DNA from: Apiospora phragmitis
Taxonomy: Eukaryota > Ascomycota > Sordariomycetes > Amphisphaeriales > Apiosporaceae
Direction: 5' to 3'
NCBI GenBank assembly: GCA_038363925.1
Contig: JAQQWL010000004.1
Coordinates: 2,480,001 to 2,544,000, forward strand
Length of the DNA: 64,000 bases
The translations under genes and the position numbers were made by a program. Every line of letters begins with the position of its first letter. The first letter of the stretch is position 1. Below, piece after piece: positions 45,221 through 58,800 of this stretch. Under the pieces are notes generated by a model that was given only the letters and a program-made list of their open reading frames with translations, made no database searches and was not told where the DNA came from.

Positions 45221-46619
45221 CCTTAGCTAAAGTGACCTCGTAAAAGTCTACGTACGCACCACTAACACTTTAAATCTTATTTTATTATCTTCTCTTTCTT
45301 TTTAATTTACTTTTATTATAACTTTATTAAATTAATATAAATTTAAACGAGCTCGGTCGTATTTTAATCGTAAATTATAAATTAAATAGCGAATACTCTT
45401 TTAAAGCTATTACGGCTATTTCCGCGTTTTTTATCGCCGGTATATTAAGGCGTACTATTACCGACGCGTTTAGTACGTATCGGCTAGTTATTATTAATAA
45501 CTTCGTAAAGCGTTTTATTAAACGAAAAACATTAAAAAAAAAGCCGAGACCTAGTCGCCCTTATAGATTATCGACTCGGTAAGAGCGTTATTTATTTTAA
45601 TTAATACGCTAAAAGCCCCGTGTTACTTAGAGGGAGCTCTACTTAGATATAAATATAATGCTAGGGTCTAGACCACGCTCTTTCTTCGTCGATACCGCAC
45701 GCCGTAACTTACGTAAAAAGAGGATCGGCCATTAGCGCGCTGCGAAGCGTATCCTTTTAACGAATAATAACGCTAAAGAGAGACTCTTTTTCTGCCGTTA
45801 TTAGTCCTCGTCGGCGCGTTTAAAACAGTTAATGCTCTACCTCTTTTTTAACGAATATACGATCTAAAATACACCGTATATACCGGGCCGTTAGGTCTTC
45901 CGGTACTGCTTAGAACGCTTCTAAAAGGACTTAATTAATTTTAAACCTCATTCCAGGCCTCGGATTAGCTTTATAGTGTGAGCAGTGGTGTGGTAGAGAG
46001 ATAGAGAGGCTAAGACCTCCCCCTTATTTTTTACCGGGGAGATCTCGACTCTCTAGGCGGCGGCTTCACTTCTACCCGGTATATTAAGGTTTTAAAAGCT
46101 GCCCTTCTTTTTTTTACGAGCTTAGGGACCCTTTTATATAAGATAACGCGCGTATATATCGATTTAACCTCGTAAAGGAGTTCTTTAAATTAAAGAGTAT
46201 TTAGACGATTTAATAGCTTATTTATTTATTTAATTTAAACTTTATTAAATAAATATAAAAGGCTTTTAAGCTTAAAATATATAAAATAAAGCCTTAATTT
46301 TAATACCTTAAAGAAAATATAATATACGAAGTGTATATAAAAAAGATACTTAAAAGGGCGTGGGCTATACTAGATCCGGAAATAATACTCCGGCTATTAC
46401 GTTTTATTCCTTATTACATAGCTACTATACGGCGCGTAAGGGGCTAATATAATCACTATTAAAATATATACGATTACGATTAAAATAAACCTAAATATAA
46501 CCGATTTACAGCTAATTTAACTACGCTATTACTATTTAAAGATAGTAGTAAAAGTGCTGGAAATCGGCTGCAGGTGGTGCGTACGCAGACTTTAGCGAGG
46601 TGATTTTACTTACTTTAGG
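45221..46619 (+). mobile_element. Tc1/mariner-like transposon copy A, RIP-degraded
   Basis: The 1.4-kb element is flanked by TA on both sides (45219-45220, 46620-46621). Its terminal inverted repeats of about 40 bp share CTAAAGT and GTCTRCGTACGCACCAC; the right one has an 8-bp indel relative to the left. The plus-strand conceptual reading keeps the second catalytic region as DNARIYI near 46145-46165, followed by a degraded L-x-P-x-E-N-type region. Copy B in copia copy 3 (48860-50243, minus) is collinear and reads better. The element ends about 260 bp downstream of the Nudix gene's stop. Confidence 0.8.
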
Positions 46620-46881
46620 TACGAACACCGCAATTGCCAGGACTTTGAGTGTGCCTTACAAACAACACATTCGGTCGTGTCACCTGCATATGCACATCTA
46701 TCACAGCCACTATACATAGCCCTCTTGTGTCGTCACTTATGAATCACGTTCTCACACGAAGGAGTAAAGCTCCGTTCCAGTTACTTCAGAGGCTTCTTGG
46801 TCCAGGTCCTGATGATTTGTCAAGCCGTGTATCTTCTAATTAGGCATTGGATCTAGATCATCGCACACAGGATGGGTGGGT

Positions 46882-47709
46882 TCATACATGCCACATTTTG
46901 GCCATCTCGAGACCCGGCGCAAATGTACCGAGTTTCCCATCAATGGCGTACCCCTGAGTTTCCAACGCCCGGCACTCCATGTACAGATCCTTGAGCGGCA
47001 CCGAGAAGCACTCAATAAACTCGCCGTCCTCCAGCTGTGCCTTCGGCTTCTGGTTCTCGGGGTTGTTGAGATCGATCTTGAGATGGATCACGTAGTTGCA
47101 CGAGCTTGAGGAAGCAGGGGCTGCGAGCAATTGTGTGTCAGTGCTAATGCTTCGGGTAGCAGCAGTAGTAACTTACAACTATGAAGAACAGGCCGGGCAC
47201 CCCCGCTGCGATCCTGGATGACCGTGCCCACATAGCCGGTCTCCTCCCGGAGCTCGCGCACGGCGGCCTGCTCGGGCGACTCGCCGGCGTCCACGAGCCC
47301 GGCCGGGAGCTCGACGACGATCTTGTCGACGGGCGGGCGGAACTGCTTCTCCAGCAGCAGCTCGGGCCCCGTCGCCTTCTCCAGGACGGCCACGATCTGG
47401 ATGGCGTCCACGGTGCTGCCCTCGGGCTTCGTGGTGCGTCTTGTGCCTTCCCAGGATCGTTGGTTGCCTTTCTCGTCACGATACGTGATCCTTCGACCAT
47501 TTAGCCAGTTTTTCTTCTTCTCCGAGCTCTGCTGGAAAAAGCGCGGATGATTTGTGGTGAATCAGCACCAGTTGCTTACTTCTCAAGGTTGATCCACTTT
47601 GCGTCCTTATTCTCCTGGGTTCTCTGTCAGTACCAATTCAAGGCATGCAGAGACCAGATATACGTACTAAAGGTTCTCTACCGGTGACTTTGGCCGTTTT
47701 GGATGCCAT
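46882..47709 (-). CDS. YSA1: Nudix ADP-ribose pyrophosphatase (Ysa1/NUDT5 type)
   Basis: Hydrolyses ADP-ribose and related nucleoside diphosphate sugars to AMP and ribose 5-phosphate in the cytosol. Four exons: 47668-47709, 47580-47614, 47177-47490 and 46882-47120. Introns are 53, 89 and 56 nt; the second uses an AAG acceptor, chosen because it alone keeps WINLEK-ITYRDEKG in frame. The product is 209 aa. The Nudix box GX5EX7REUXEEXGU is perfect at residues 90-112 (GLVDAGE...RELREETGY). Upstream is QFRPPVDKIVVELPAG, and downstream are SCNYVIHLKIDL and LEDGEFIECFSVPLKDL, as in the fungal Ysa1 group. The N-terminus (MASKTAKVTG) has no organelle signal. The reading frame is intact. A Tc1-like element lies just beyond its 3' end, and RIP-mutated DNA starts within about 400 bp of its 5' end. 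Confidence 0.9.
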
Positions 47710-48536
47710 TTTGTTTTGTTCGTGGCGATAGTTGTGGTTTACTTGCGGAGTTTGATAGGTAGTGAGTGAATGAGGAGAATCAAGTACGTAGCGTCTGGTG
47801 CAAATATATCTGTGAGCGGATCAGCCCGTATCGGCCCGGCGGCCAGCTGTCCCCACGAAGGCCGGCTGACACGTCACAACGACAACTCGAAGTAGCCAGC
47901 CCCCAGAGATTTGGATGTCTGCGTTGAGAGTTGTAAGTATGTTAAGAATAGGGCTGATTGGATTTCAGGCGTAACTGTTTCTTAGCATAGTCATCTCGGG
48001 AATACTGATTACACCCTCTTGCTTGATTGATGGGACCCTTTTGGTCTGCTCGACAGCCTTTTATATAAACTAGGTAGTTAGATAGACGTAAGGACGAATA
48101 GCCATCAGTACTCAGCTCATAATTTTAGCTAGGATTCGTTCGATATTCTCCCATGACCCTTTCATATAGCATTTATACTCATTTAATCCCCCGGTAACCG
48201 AACTTGTAACCTATTTATTTATAACGTATGTTACCTCATAACCGACACCTCATTAAAATAGAACGCGGAAATCGACCATTAACTTTAAATGGCCACTATT
48301 CTTTTAACTTTAAACTATAATATAATCGCTTTCGACTATAGATACAATAGATATTTTAGAATCCGATTCTTTAATTTTAACCTAGTCTAGCCCCTCCCTT
48401 ATACGTTATATTTTTTTAATTAATGCGAATTTCGAATTCGAGTTAATTTATACCCTTCGCTTCTTTTAAAGCCTTATAAGCTTTAACTTCTCTTTTAAAG
48501 ACTAGATTTATAATTTCGTATTAATTAATAAATAAT
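47710..48536. other. Nudix gene promoter and boundary of the right AT-rich block
   Basis: The first 350 bp are GC-normal and hold the promoter of the Nudix gene. From about 48,060 the composition drifts to AT-rich, with RIP-like sequence up to the copia insertion. No further feature is recognised. Confidence 0.5.
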
Positions 48537-48748
48537 TATTAAATAAGCTTTTATACGTATATATAAGTGGGTTCCGAGTTTAATCGAAGTTATATTACTA
48601 TATTCTATTATTTATATTTATTTTTAATACGAGCTGCGAGGGGTATTATATGCCCCTTTTAATAAAACTAAAAAAGGGTTCGTGCGCATAGGTACGTAGC
48701 ACCTTTTTTAAAATAATATAAAAAACATTAGTTCTTATTATTTTAACA
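48537..48748 (-). repeat. 3' LTR of copia copy 3 (212 bp)
   Basis: It starts with RIP-altered TATTAAATAAGC and ends TTTTAACA, retaining the CA terminus. It pairs with 61964-62175. Confidence 0.8.
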
Positions 48749-48859
48749 CTAGCAGTTTTTTATTTTAGTAATAGAATTAGCTTATTCCCTTTTTTAAATA
48801 CGGGCCTTCTCTTCTCAAGGGTTTCGTACGAATAGGTTACGCTAATCCGGTATTCGGTA

Positions 48860-50243
48860 AAATTAGTGTCTAATAAAATACGCACGCACCACCATTGGCC
48901 GATTTCCCTCGTTATCACCACCTTTTTTTAAATACTAATAATACCGCCATTTTAATAGCTACTTTTATATAATTTACTTTATTCGAACCGTAATTAATTA
49001 AATATTAATAGTAATTATATTAGCCTTTTACGCGACGTATAATAGTAATGCGACGCGGGATAGAATGTAATAGCCGTAATATTAAAGTAAGATTTATTAA
49101 AGCCCACGCTATTTTAATTATTTCCTTCGTATATTTCTCGTCGGTTATATTCTCTTTTAGATATTAAAAACGAGGCTCGATTTCGTATATTTTCGACTTA
49201 AAAGCTTTTTATACGTATTTAATAAGGTTTAAATTAAGTAAATATACCGGCTATTAAATAATTTATATACCCTTCGATTCGAGGAACTCTTTTACGGCGT
49301 TACCGCGATAAATACGCGCGTTATCCTATATAAAAGGGTTACTAGGCTTATAAAAAAGAAGGAGGGCAACCTCGAGAACCTTAATATACCGGATAGAAAT
49401 AAAGCCGCCGGCAAGAGAGTCGGGGTTTCCCCGGTAGAAGATAAAGGGGCTGGTCCCGGCCTTTCTTTCTTTCTACCACACTATTACTTATACCATAATA
49501 CTAATTCGAAGCTTGGAATAATTCTACGGGCTTATAAAGTCTTTTTAGAAACGTTCTATACTATACCGAAAGACTTATTAACTTAATATGTACAGTGCGT
49601 TTTAAATAGTATATTCGTTTAAAAAGAAATAAAGTAGCAACTATTTTATACGCGTCGGCGAGGATTAATAACGGCAAAACGCGAGCCGTTCTTTAGCGTT
49701 TTTTTTCGTTAAAAAGATACGCTTCGCAACGCGCTAACAATTAACCTTCTATTTATAAAAGTTACGGCGTATAGTATTAATAAAAAAGGAGCGCGGTTTC
49801 GATCTTAACATAATATTTATATCTAAACAGAGCTCTTTCTAAATAGCACGGGGCTTCCGGCGTACTAATTAAACTAAATAGCGCTCTTACCGTGTTAATA
49901 ATTTACGACGTCGGCTAGAACCCTGCTTCCTTTTCGGTAATTTTCATTAAATAAAACGCTTTACGAAGTTATTAATAGTTACTAGCCGACACGTGCCGAA
50001 CGCGTTTATAATAACCCTCCTTAGCACACCGGTAATCGAGAGCGCGGTAATAGCCGTAATTACGTAGGAAGAGAAATCGCTATTTAGCTTGCGATCTACG
50101 GTTAAGATACGGCTAAATTCGGTAATATTTATATTAAATTAACGAAGTTATAATAAAAGGAAGTTAAAAAGAAAGAAAAGATAATAAGATAAGATTTCTA
50201 ATATTAGTGGTGCGTACGTGTTTTTTTAGCACGTTATTTTACT
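48860..50243 (-). mobile_element. Tc1/mariner-like transposon copy B, inserted in copia copy 3
   Basis: The 1.38-kb element is flanked by TA (48858-48859, 50244-50245). Its inner terminal inverted repeats (TACGCACGCACCACC and AGTGGTGCGTACGTG) match copy A. The minus-strand conceptual reading shows the Tc1 catalytic motif DNARIYRGNAVKEFLES (about 49,285-49,345), followed by a degraded PxYxPxLNPxE-type motif. The interrupted copia sequence continues as TTAAGCCGTATAAG at 50,247, matching 5418 and 54,788. It is less RIP-damaged than its host. Confidence 0.8.
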
Positions 50244-53200
50244 TACTTAAGCCGTATAAGTAATATTATACCTTTTTAATATTAATTTTATTAAATAATA
50301 AATCCCCTTAATTAATTATTTTAATCGTTTAATAATAATAATAATAATAAAAGAACTTATTATATATTAATATATATTATTTCTTATTATAAATTAAAAA
50401 AAACGGTTTAAAAATAGTAATAATAATAGAGGTGCTATCGTATATCGCGATACGTTATACCTTATCGGGGACGTGCGAGTCTAGCTTTTCGATATACGCT
50501 TTTATATATACGGTAAGGCTATTTATTAAGACTATTTACTCGAGGGCCTTATTTAAAGATACTTTAGTAAAGGCGTTTATCGGGTTATCTTTATTATCGA
50601 TATAATAAATTTATAAGATCTCTTTTTTTTCGTACGACTCTTAAAGGGATATAATATCGATTATAAGCCTCTTTTTATTTATTATACCTAGCTTAATTAA
50701 GTAGTTATAAAAAGATTTCGAATTTATATAGAGGGTTATTAGTATATTTTAAAATCTTAAGGTTCGTATAATTCTCTTAAGCGTAGTGCTTAGTGCGATA
50801 CCGCTATCCACACCGGAAGTCGTGCCGTATAGTTCGCTAACTAATACGCTCCGTGTGACTCTTTTATATTTAGTCGAGCTCCAGTGGATAATATTGCTTT
50901 AGATTTCGAACTAGTCCTTCGTATAATTCATCTCCTAGCCTAATAAGATTAGGTATCTAAGTTAGGAAGTCAAGTCTTCGTTGTTCGCGAACGAGCCGTC
51001 GGTAAAGATATATATCTTCGTAGCCCTGTACTACGAGCCTAGACTTCTCGTATAGCTTCGTAGTTTTACCCTTAATCTCTCGTACTAGCCGGGTCTTAAA
51101 GATCTTCCGGCCGGTGTGCTTGCCCGGGTCGAATCGGATGAATTCGAAAACTCTTTATACGGCGAGGTTATTAATCTCCTCCGCGTTAGACTCTTAGAAC
51201 GGGTATCCGGACGAGGTAATAACCCCGTCTTGTCGGAGTTTTACCGCTAGGTCGTAGTTCTCCTATTCCTTTTAAGTAAAGAATACGGCGGCTCGAACGT
51301 TCCGGAATAGGTGTCTTTTCGGTCGTTCCCGGCTACGGCGTACCGGAACTACCGTAATTTCCTCGATTATTAGTTCGGTATTTAAGGTATTTACCGGCTA
51401 TTCCGGATATGCTTGTAATTCCAGTTAGTCGTATAATTCTCCGGCTTCCTCTTAATAATACGGCTTAATTTAAATTATTCGAAAAGCTTTTAAACTATTT
51501 AAGGTATTTACTCGGATTATATAATTTTTAATAATTATTATTTTATATAATTTAGTTTATCTTTTTTTTTCTCGCTAAATTAAAACTTCGCTCCGGAGCG
51601 GGAGTATTAAGATATTATGGATAGCCGGTCCGTTTTAAGTATTTAGAGCTCGGTGAATCTCGACGTCCGCACGTATTTTTCGAAATATCTTTATTATTTT
51701 TTATACGGCTTCTCTTCGTGCTTAAATCTTTAATAACGGTAGTAAGTTCTCGTTAATAAGGGGGTATATTTCGAATATAAGCAGTGTAAGTATTAAATTA
51801 TTAAAGCTAGCCGTATCGTTTAATGTTTTAATTATTATTTAAAGTATTATTTTAATATTTATATAATAATTAAGATTTTTTTATAGGATATCGAAGGTTT
51901 TATATAACGGAATATATATTTATTTAATTTTAATTATTATTTAATGAGTTTCGATAAGTATTTATTTATAGGTAATTCTTATTATTTATACGTAATTTCG
52001 AAACTCTTTTTAAAAGTATATACCCGGATTATGCGAGATATAGTTAAAGGGTCTTTAATATACGTATATTTAGTATTTATAGAGGGTATTTTAAGTGTTT
52101 TATATACTAAGCGAATATAAAAATATAGCCGCTTAAAAGGATATATTCGTATTAATTATATAAAGTATGTTTTATTCGTTAATATAAACGATGTTTATAA
52201 TAATTTCGTAATTAAAGTTATATTTATTTTATAACGAGAATTTAAATCTTTATAACGCCGGATCGTATGTTTAATATTAAGAGTAGAACTTTTAAATTTC
52301 GTTAAGAATAATAGGGTCGACGTTATCGTGGCCGGCGTTTTTTAAGAGAGTATAAAGCTTCTTTATATAAGGGTGTTTAAAACGTTAGTAGAAGTATCGA
52401 AGCTATTTTTCGGTAAAATATAACGTTATTTTTATACGGCCGGTATTAAAGAATAGATATCCCTATTTTTTAATTATAAAGAGTATTTCGCCGTTTTTTT
52501 ATACGATAAGATTAAAAATATTATTATAATACGTTTTAAGCCGGTCGGTATTATATAATATAAATAACAAAGGGTTATAATATTTAAGATATAATATTTA
52601 ATTATTTTTAATTAGTTTTATATATTAATTATTTTAATCGACGAAATAAGTTTTAAGCTTCCGAATTTAATCTCGGCGCTTTTTAAGGTTTAATCGATTT
52701 ATATGTCTAGGTTCTTTCGTACGTAGGCCTTTATTTAAGGCTTTTTAATTATTAAAAATAAGGCGGCGCCGGTATCTTAAAGCTCTTTTTAATAAGTTTA
52801 GTTATACGGGCTATTAAGATTAAATTAGTCAGCTTATACGGTAATTTCTAAAGAATAGATATCCTTATTAATAAGCCGGTAATAAAACGCGGCGTTCGTT
52901 AAGTAAATAATATTTTATCGTGCGTTTTTTAAATTAAGGTAGTCGTACTCTTTTTCGTTATTTTTTAGCTCTTTTTTTTTTCCTTTTTTAATTTTAAACG
53001 AAATCTTTGTATTGGTTTTAAGTAAAGAGTTCTTATTTAATATTATTATATATTTAAAAATATTAAGTTATTATACGGGTTCGTTTTTCGGCTAGGTAAT
53101 TTATTAATTAATAGTTTTATTTATAATAAATTCGGCAGGTTTTTTATTCGAACTACCGATTTTTATACGATAGCTTAGGTTATAATATATTTATAAGTCG

Positions 53201-54462
53201 TTAATTCTTATCTTGTTTTCATAGTCGGTTATTATATAGTAATTTATTATTATAAGTTAGTAGGTTTTTTTATACGGTTATTTATAAACTATTTATTAAT
53301 TAAGTACGTATTTATAGCTAGGTTTCGATATAATTCCTCCGTTAAATATTATTTCAATAACTTTTAATCCGTTATTATATTTAATAATACGCGAAGGTTT
53401 AAAAATAACGCTTCGCACGTTAATTTTTAATTAATAAAAGCCGGTATAAGCTCCGGAATTCCTCGGTAGGCTCGTACGATTAAAGTATAAAAAGCGATCT
53501 CTTTTTTAAATCCTTTTTTAAAGGTTTATTATACGAGTTAAAGCTTATTTAATAAGATTTTTAAAACTTTAATAAATTATTTCTCGGCGTTTTTATTTTT
53601 TATTTATATAAAAGAAGTTATTATTTAGTCCGTAAAATATTATACGTAATTTATTATTATATTAAAGTACGAGTTTATAAGGTGATATATCTCGTCTTAT
53701 CTCTTTTCGAGTTTAATATAGTTAAGATAGAATGCTTTTACACGGCCGAAAAGAATATCCGGGAAGATTATATAGTACTAGTCTTCCGGAATATCTAGCC
53801 GTCGGCACGTTTTAATAAATATCCGTACTTTATTATAAAAGATATTATACGGTTTACCGGTATAATTTTTTTTTTTTATATTTTCGAAAAAATAATAACC
53901 TTATTCTAGTCGATTTTACCGTTATAAATAGCTCGGCTTAAAGGGATATCGTACTCCGTAACGTACGCTAGATTAAATAATCGTATAGTCTAGTCCGGTA
54001 GTACCGGAGTCGGGGAAGGAAAAGGGACGATATCTTATAACGCTTAGGTATTTAGGAATCCAGGGTAGGCTGTCGAGCCTAAGATATCCCGTGGTATCGC
54101 GGACGATTGCTCCGTACGGAGACCGGGTGTTTCTCGCTTAGGCGGCGGTTATTTAACTATTTATTCTCGGGAAGAGTGTGGAATATCCTTTTTCGGGTTT
54201 TCGGAGTCGGTTCTGCCGGTCGGTCCTGTTAGTATACGGGAGCGGCCGGTAATACCAGTCGTGCGAGCTTGCTTTTAAAGGATTCGTCTACCGGTATATT
54301 AACTCCGTTTCTTTCGAGGTAATAAGAGAGCTCTTTTTAAAATATACGGTTAATTTAACCGAAGTAGTATTCGGTTTATTCTTTAAACTTTACGTTAAAC
54401 GCTTTTTAAAAGAAAGTTTTTTTATTTTTAATATATAATATTTTAAAAAGTATTATATAAAG

Positions 54463-54669
54463 TGTTAAATAGGCTCTCGTACGTACAGTGGTTCCGGTTT
54501 TAATCGAGGTTTAATCGTTCTTATTCTATTATTTATATTTATTTTTAATACGAGCTACGAGAGGCATTATATACCCCTCTTAATAAAATAGGAAAGGGGT
54601 TCGTACGCGTAGGTACGTAGTACCCTTTTTAAAATAATATAGATAGTTTTAGTTCTAGCTATTTTAATA
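54463..54669 (-). repeat. 3' LTR of copia copy 4
   Basis: It begins TGTTAAATAGGCTCTCG with an intact TG and ends ATTTTAATA. It is the 207-bp partner of 61238-61444. Confidence 0.82.
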
Positions 54670-54930
54670 CTAGTAGTTTTTTATTTTAATAATAAAATTA
54701 GCCTGTTCCCCCTTTTAGATACGAGTCTTCCCTCTACGAGGGTTTCGTACGGTTAGGTTATTTTAATTCGGTATTAGGTACCTACTTAAACCGTATAGGT
54801 GATACTATACCTTCTTAACGTTATTTTAGCTAGGTGGCAAGTTTACTCGATTAGTTATTCTAGTTATTCGTTCGAAAATAGTAATAGTAATAGGGGGACT
54901 ATTATATATCTTAATATATTATATTTTATA

Positions 54931-55832
54931 AAAGATTAATAAAAGTAGTTTTATAAATAAATATTCTTTTATATATAAATAATTCGTATAATATAAATTC
55001 TTTTTATATATATATATATATACTTTCTTTTTTAAAATATTATACGAAAATAAATTATATATTTATATATATATTCGTAAATATATATATATATATTCGC
55101 GCGATATTTAATTAATAAATCGTTAATCCTTTCGGCGTTATCGTTATTAATATAATCGATCGTAATTAATGTTAAATAACGCTACCGACTTTTTCGGTTT
55201 AAAATTAATAAATTATACTTATACTTTATATTAACGTATAATATCTTATTTCTTTTTTAATTTTTAACGTTTATTAACTTTATATAATAAAATAAGGAAG
55301 TTCGCGTTTATAACTTACCGAGCCGCGATATCGAGATACGCGTACTAATAAATAACAATATTCGCCGCTTATTCGCTCGTATTATTCGTTACGAAAGTTA
55401 TTTCTATACGGTTCTCGTTTAATCGCACGGTAATATTAATAGCGTTTATAATAATCGGTACGTCTAGTCTTATATTTTATTCCGTAAATATATTCGTTTC
55501 GACGGATATTAGGACGGCGTTTATACTTCATATATTTAAGCTTCGCATAATAACCGGTATTCGTATTATAGCTTATAATTCGTAAACTTTAATCCTAATA
55601 ATAACGAGAATAAAAGTAGTAATAAAGTTAAAGTAATAGTCGTATAATAATAAATTAATAATAAATAAAGTAAATAATTTTTATATATATATAAATAACG
55701 TTTTTATATAATTATTTTTATTACATTACCCGTTTAAGTTATAATATATTACGGTTCTTTTTTTAACTTTTATATAATACCTAATAAATAAAATATATCG
55801 GTAATAATTATATAAAAAAGGATTAATAAAAA
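54931..55832 (-). other. Variable 0.9-kb module of copia copy 4
   Basis: Inverted counterpart of 1016-1932, flanked by AAAGATTAATAAAA and AAGGATTAATAAAA. It contains TATA-repeat tracts and an Arg/Tyr/Lys-rich conceptual frame on the minus strand with few stops. It is missing in copies 2 and 3. Confidence 0.55.
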
Positions 55833-58800
55833 AATCTCTTTCTTTTTTTATATCTTTTCTTTTTTAATTACTCGCCGTACGAGTTTAGTTTTTTAATATA
55901 CGTTTCCGTATATATAATAAGGCTATTCGTTAAAACTAGCTATTCGAGGGCCTTATTCGAGGATATTTTAATAAAAGCATTTACCGGATTATTTCTATTA
56001 TTAATATAATAAACCTTTAATATCTCCTTTTTTTATATAATTCTTAAAAAGATATAATATTAATTATAAGCCTCTTTTCGTTTATTATACCTAGCTTAAT
56101 TAAGTAATTATAAAATAATCTCGAGTTTATATAAAAAATTATCGAAATATTTTAAAATCCTAATATTTATATAATTCTTTTAAATATAATACTTAATATA
56201 ATACCGCTATTTATACCGGAGGTTATATTATATAATTTATTAATTAATACGCTCTTAATAACTTTTTTATATTTAATCGAGCTCTAATAAATAATATTAT
56301 TTTAAATTTAGAATTTATTTTTTATATAATAAATCTTTTAGCTTAATAAAATTAAATATCCGAATTAAGAAGTTAGGTCCTCGTTATTTACAAACGAGCC
56401 GTTAATAAAAATATATATTTTTATATAATAAAAGTTAAACGGGATATATCTTAAGCTACGTATCTAATTCTAAATCTATTAATTAATCCGTATATTTAGG
56501 TTTTTAATATCCTTATCCTTTAAGGTTTATATTTAAGCAGCGGTAAATAGGTTATACGCTATCTCTAATTAATAAATAGATACGAAATATGCCTCTCTCG
56601 TATATTAAAAAACGTATTACTAACTTTTATTAATAATTTTTAGGTTAATAAATTTTAATTAATTAATCTATCTTTTTTATTCGAAAAAAATATTATATAA
56701 TTTTAATCGAATCTTACTTTTATTAAACTCGATCGGCGTATTTTCGATTAAAATACTTTTTAGTTTTATATAGAATTATTCCTTTATTAGCTTTTTTTTT
56801 CTTTTTTAAAAAAGGAGGCTATAACGAAGTTAAACGTATCGTCGATTTATATTATTATAATATCGAAAATATCCGGTCTTTTTATAATAAATAATAAATA
56901 AGTATTATATATTAATATAGTTATTTTTAAATTTTATATATAATAATTATAATACGTTTTAAATTAATAAAATTCTAATTCTATTAGTTCGTATAAAAGT
57001 AATATAATTTAAAATAACGTTTTTTTAAAGTATTAAGTCTTTAATTTTATTAATAAATATATATAAATTAATCGGTTTAATTTATTATATAATTAAGTAT
57101 ACGCCTATATAATATTGTATAACTCGTTTCGTACGTTAAAGTCTCGGATTAAGGTCGGTCCGAGGGTTAAAAGGAATCTTTAGCTCATCCGCTGGATTAT
57201 CGGTAACTAGGTTAAAATAGCCTCCTTTTCTATATCTCTATAGCTTTATACTACGAGCCTAGATTTCTCGTATAACTTTATAATTTTACCTTTAATCTCT
57301 CGTATAAGCCGTGTTTTAAAAATTCTCCGGCCGGTATACTTATTCTGGTTAAATCGAATAAATTCGAAAACCTCTCGTATAATAAGATTATTAATCTCTT
57401 CTATATCGGACTCTTAGAACAGGTATCCGGACAAGGTAATAACCCCGTTTTATCAAAGCTTAATTACTAGGTCGTAATTCTCTTATTCCTTTTAAATAAG
57501 GAATATAACAGCTCGAGCATTCCGGAATAGATATTTTTTAGGTCGTCTTCGGCCGCGTTATACAGGAGTTACTATAATTTCCTCGGCTATCGGTTTAGTA
57601 TCTGAGGTACCTACCGGTTATTCCGGATCTAGTTATATATCCGGCTCGTTACGCGGTTCTTCAGCCTCTTCCCGGTAATACGGCTTGATTTAGGTTACTC
57701 AAAAGGCTTTTAAACCGTCTGGGGTGTTTACTCGGATCGTACGATTTTTAATAATTATTATTTTATATAGTCCGGTTTATCCTTCTTTTTCCCGCTAAAC
57801 TAGAACTTTACTCCGGAGCGGGAAAGTTAAGATATTATAAATAGCTAGTCTATTCCGAGTATTTAAAGCTCGGTAAATATCGATATTTATACGTATCTTC
57901 CGAAGCATCTTTATTATTTTCCGTACGGCTTTTCCTCGTGCTTAGATCTTTAATAACGATAATAAGTTCCCATCGATACGAAGGTATATTTTAAATACGA
58001 GCAAAATAGGAACTAAGCTATCGGAGCTAGCCGTATTATTTAAAGCTTTAATTATTATTTAAAATATTATTTTAATATCTATATAATAACCGTAATCTTT
58101 TTATAAAATATCGAAGGCTCTACGTAACGGAACGTACGTTTATTTAACTTTATTTATTATTTAATAAGCTTCGATAAGTATTTATTTATAAATAATTCTT
58201 ATTATTTATATATAATTTTAAAATTCTTTTTAAAAGTATATACCCGGATTATACGAAATATAATTAAAAAGTCCCTAATATATATATATTTAATACTTAT
58301 AAAAAGTATTTTAAATATTTTATACGCTAAGCGAATATAAAAATATAACCGTTTAAAAAGACGTATTCGAATCGATTACGTAAAATACGTTTTATTTATT
58401 AATATAAATAACGTTTATAATAATCTCGTAATTAAAATCGTATTCGTTTTATAACGAGAATTTAAATCTTTATAATACCGGATTATACGTTTAATATTAA
58501 GAATAAAACTTTTAAATCTTATTAAAAATAATAAGGTCGATATTATCGTAGCCGGCGTTTTTTAAAAAAGTATAGAACTTCTTTATACGAAGGTGTTTAA
58601 AACATTAATAAAGGTATCGAAACTATCCTTCGATAAAATATAACGTTATTTTTATACGGCCGGTATTAAAGAACAGATATCCTTATTTTTTAATTATAAA
58701 AAGTATCTCGCCGTTCTTTTATATAATAAAATTAAAAATATTATTATAATACGTTTTAAACTAATCGGCGTTATATAATAAAAATAAAAAAAAGGTTATA

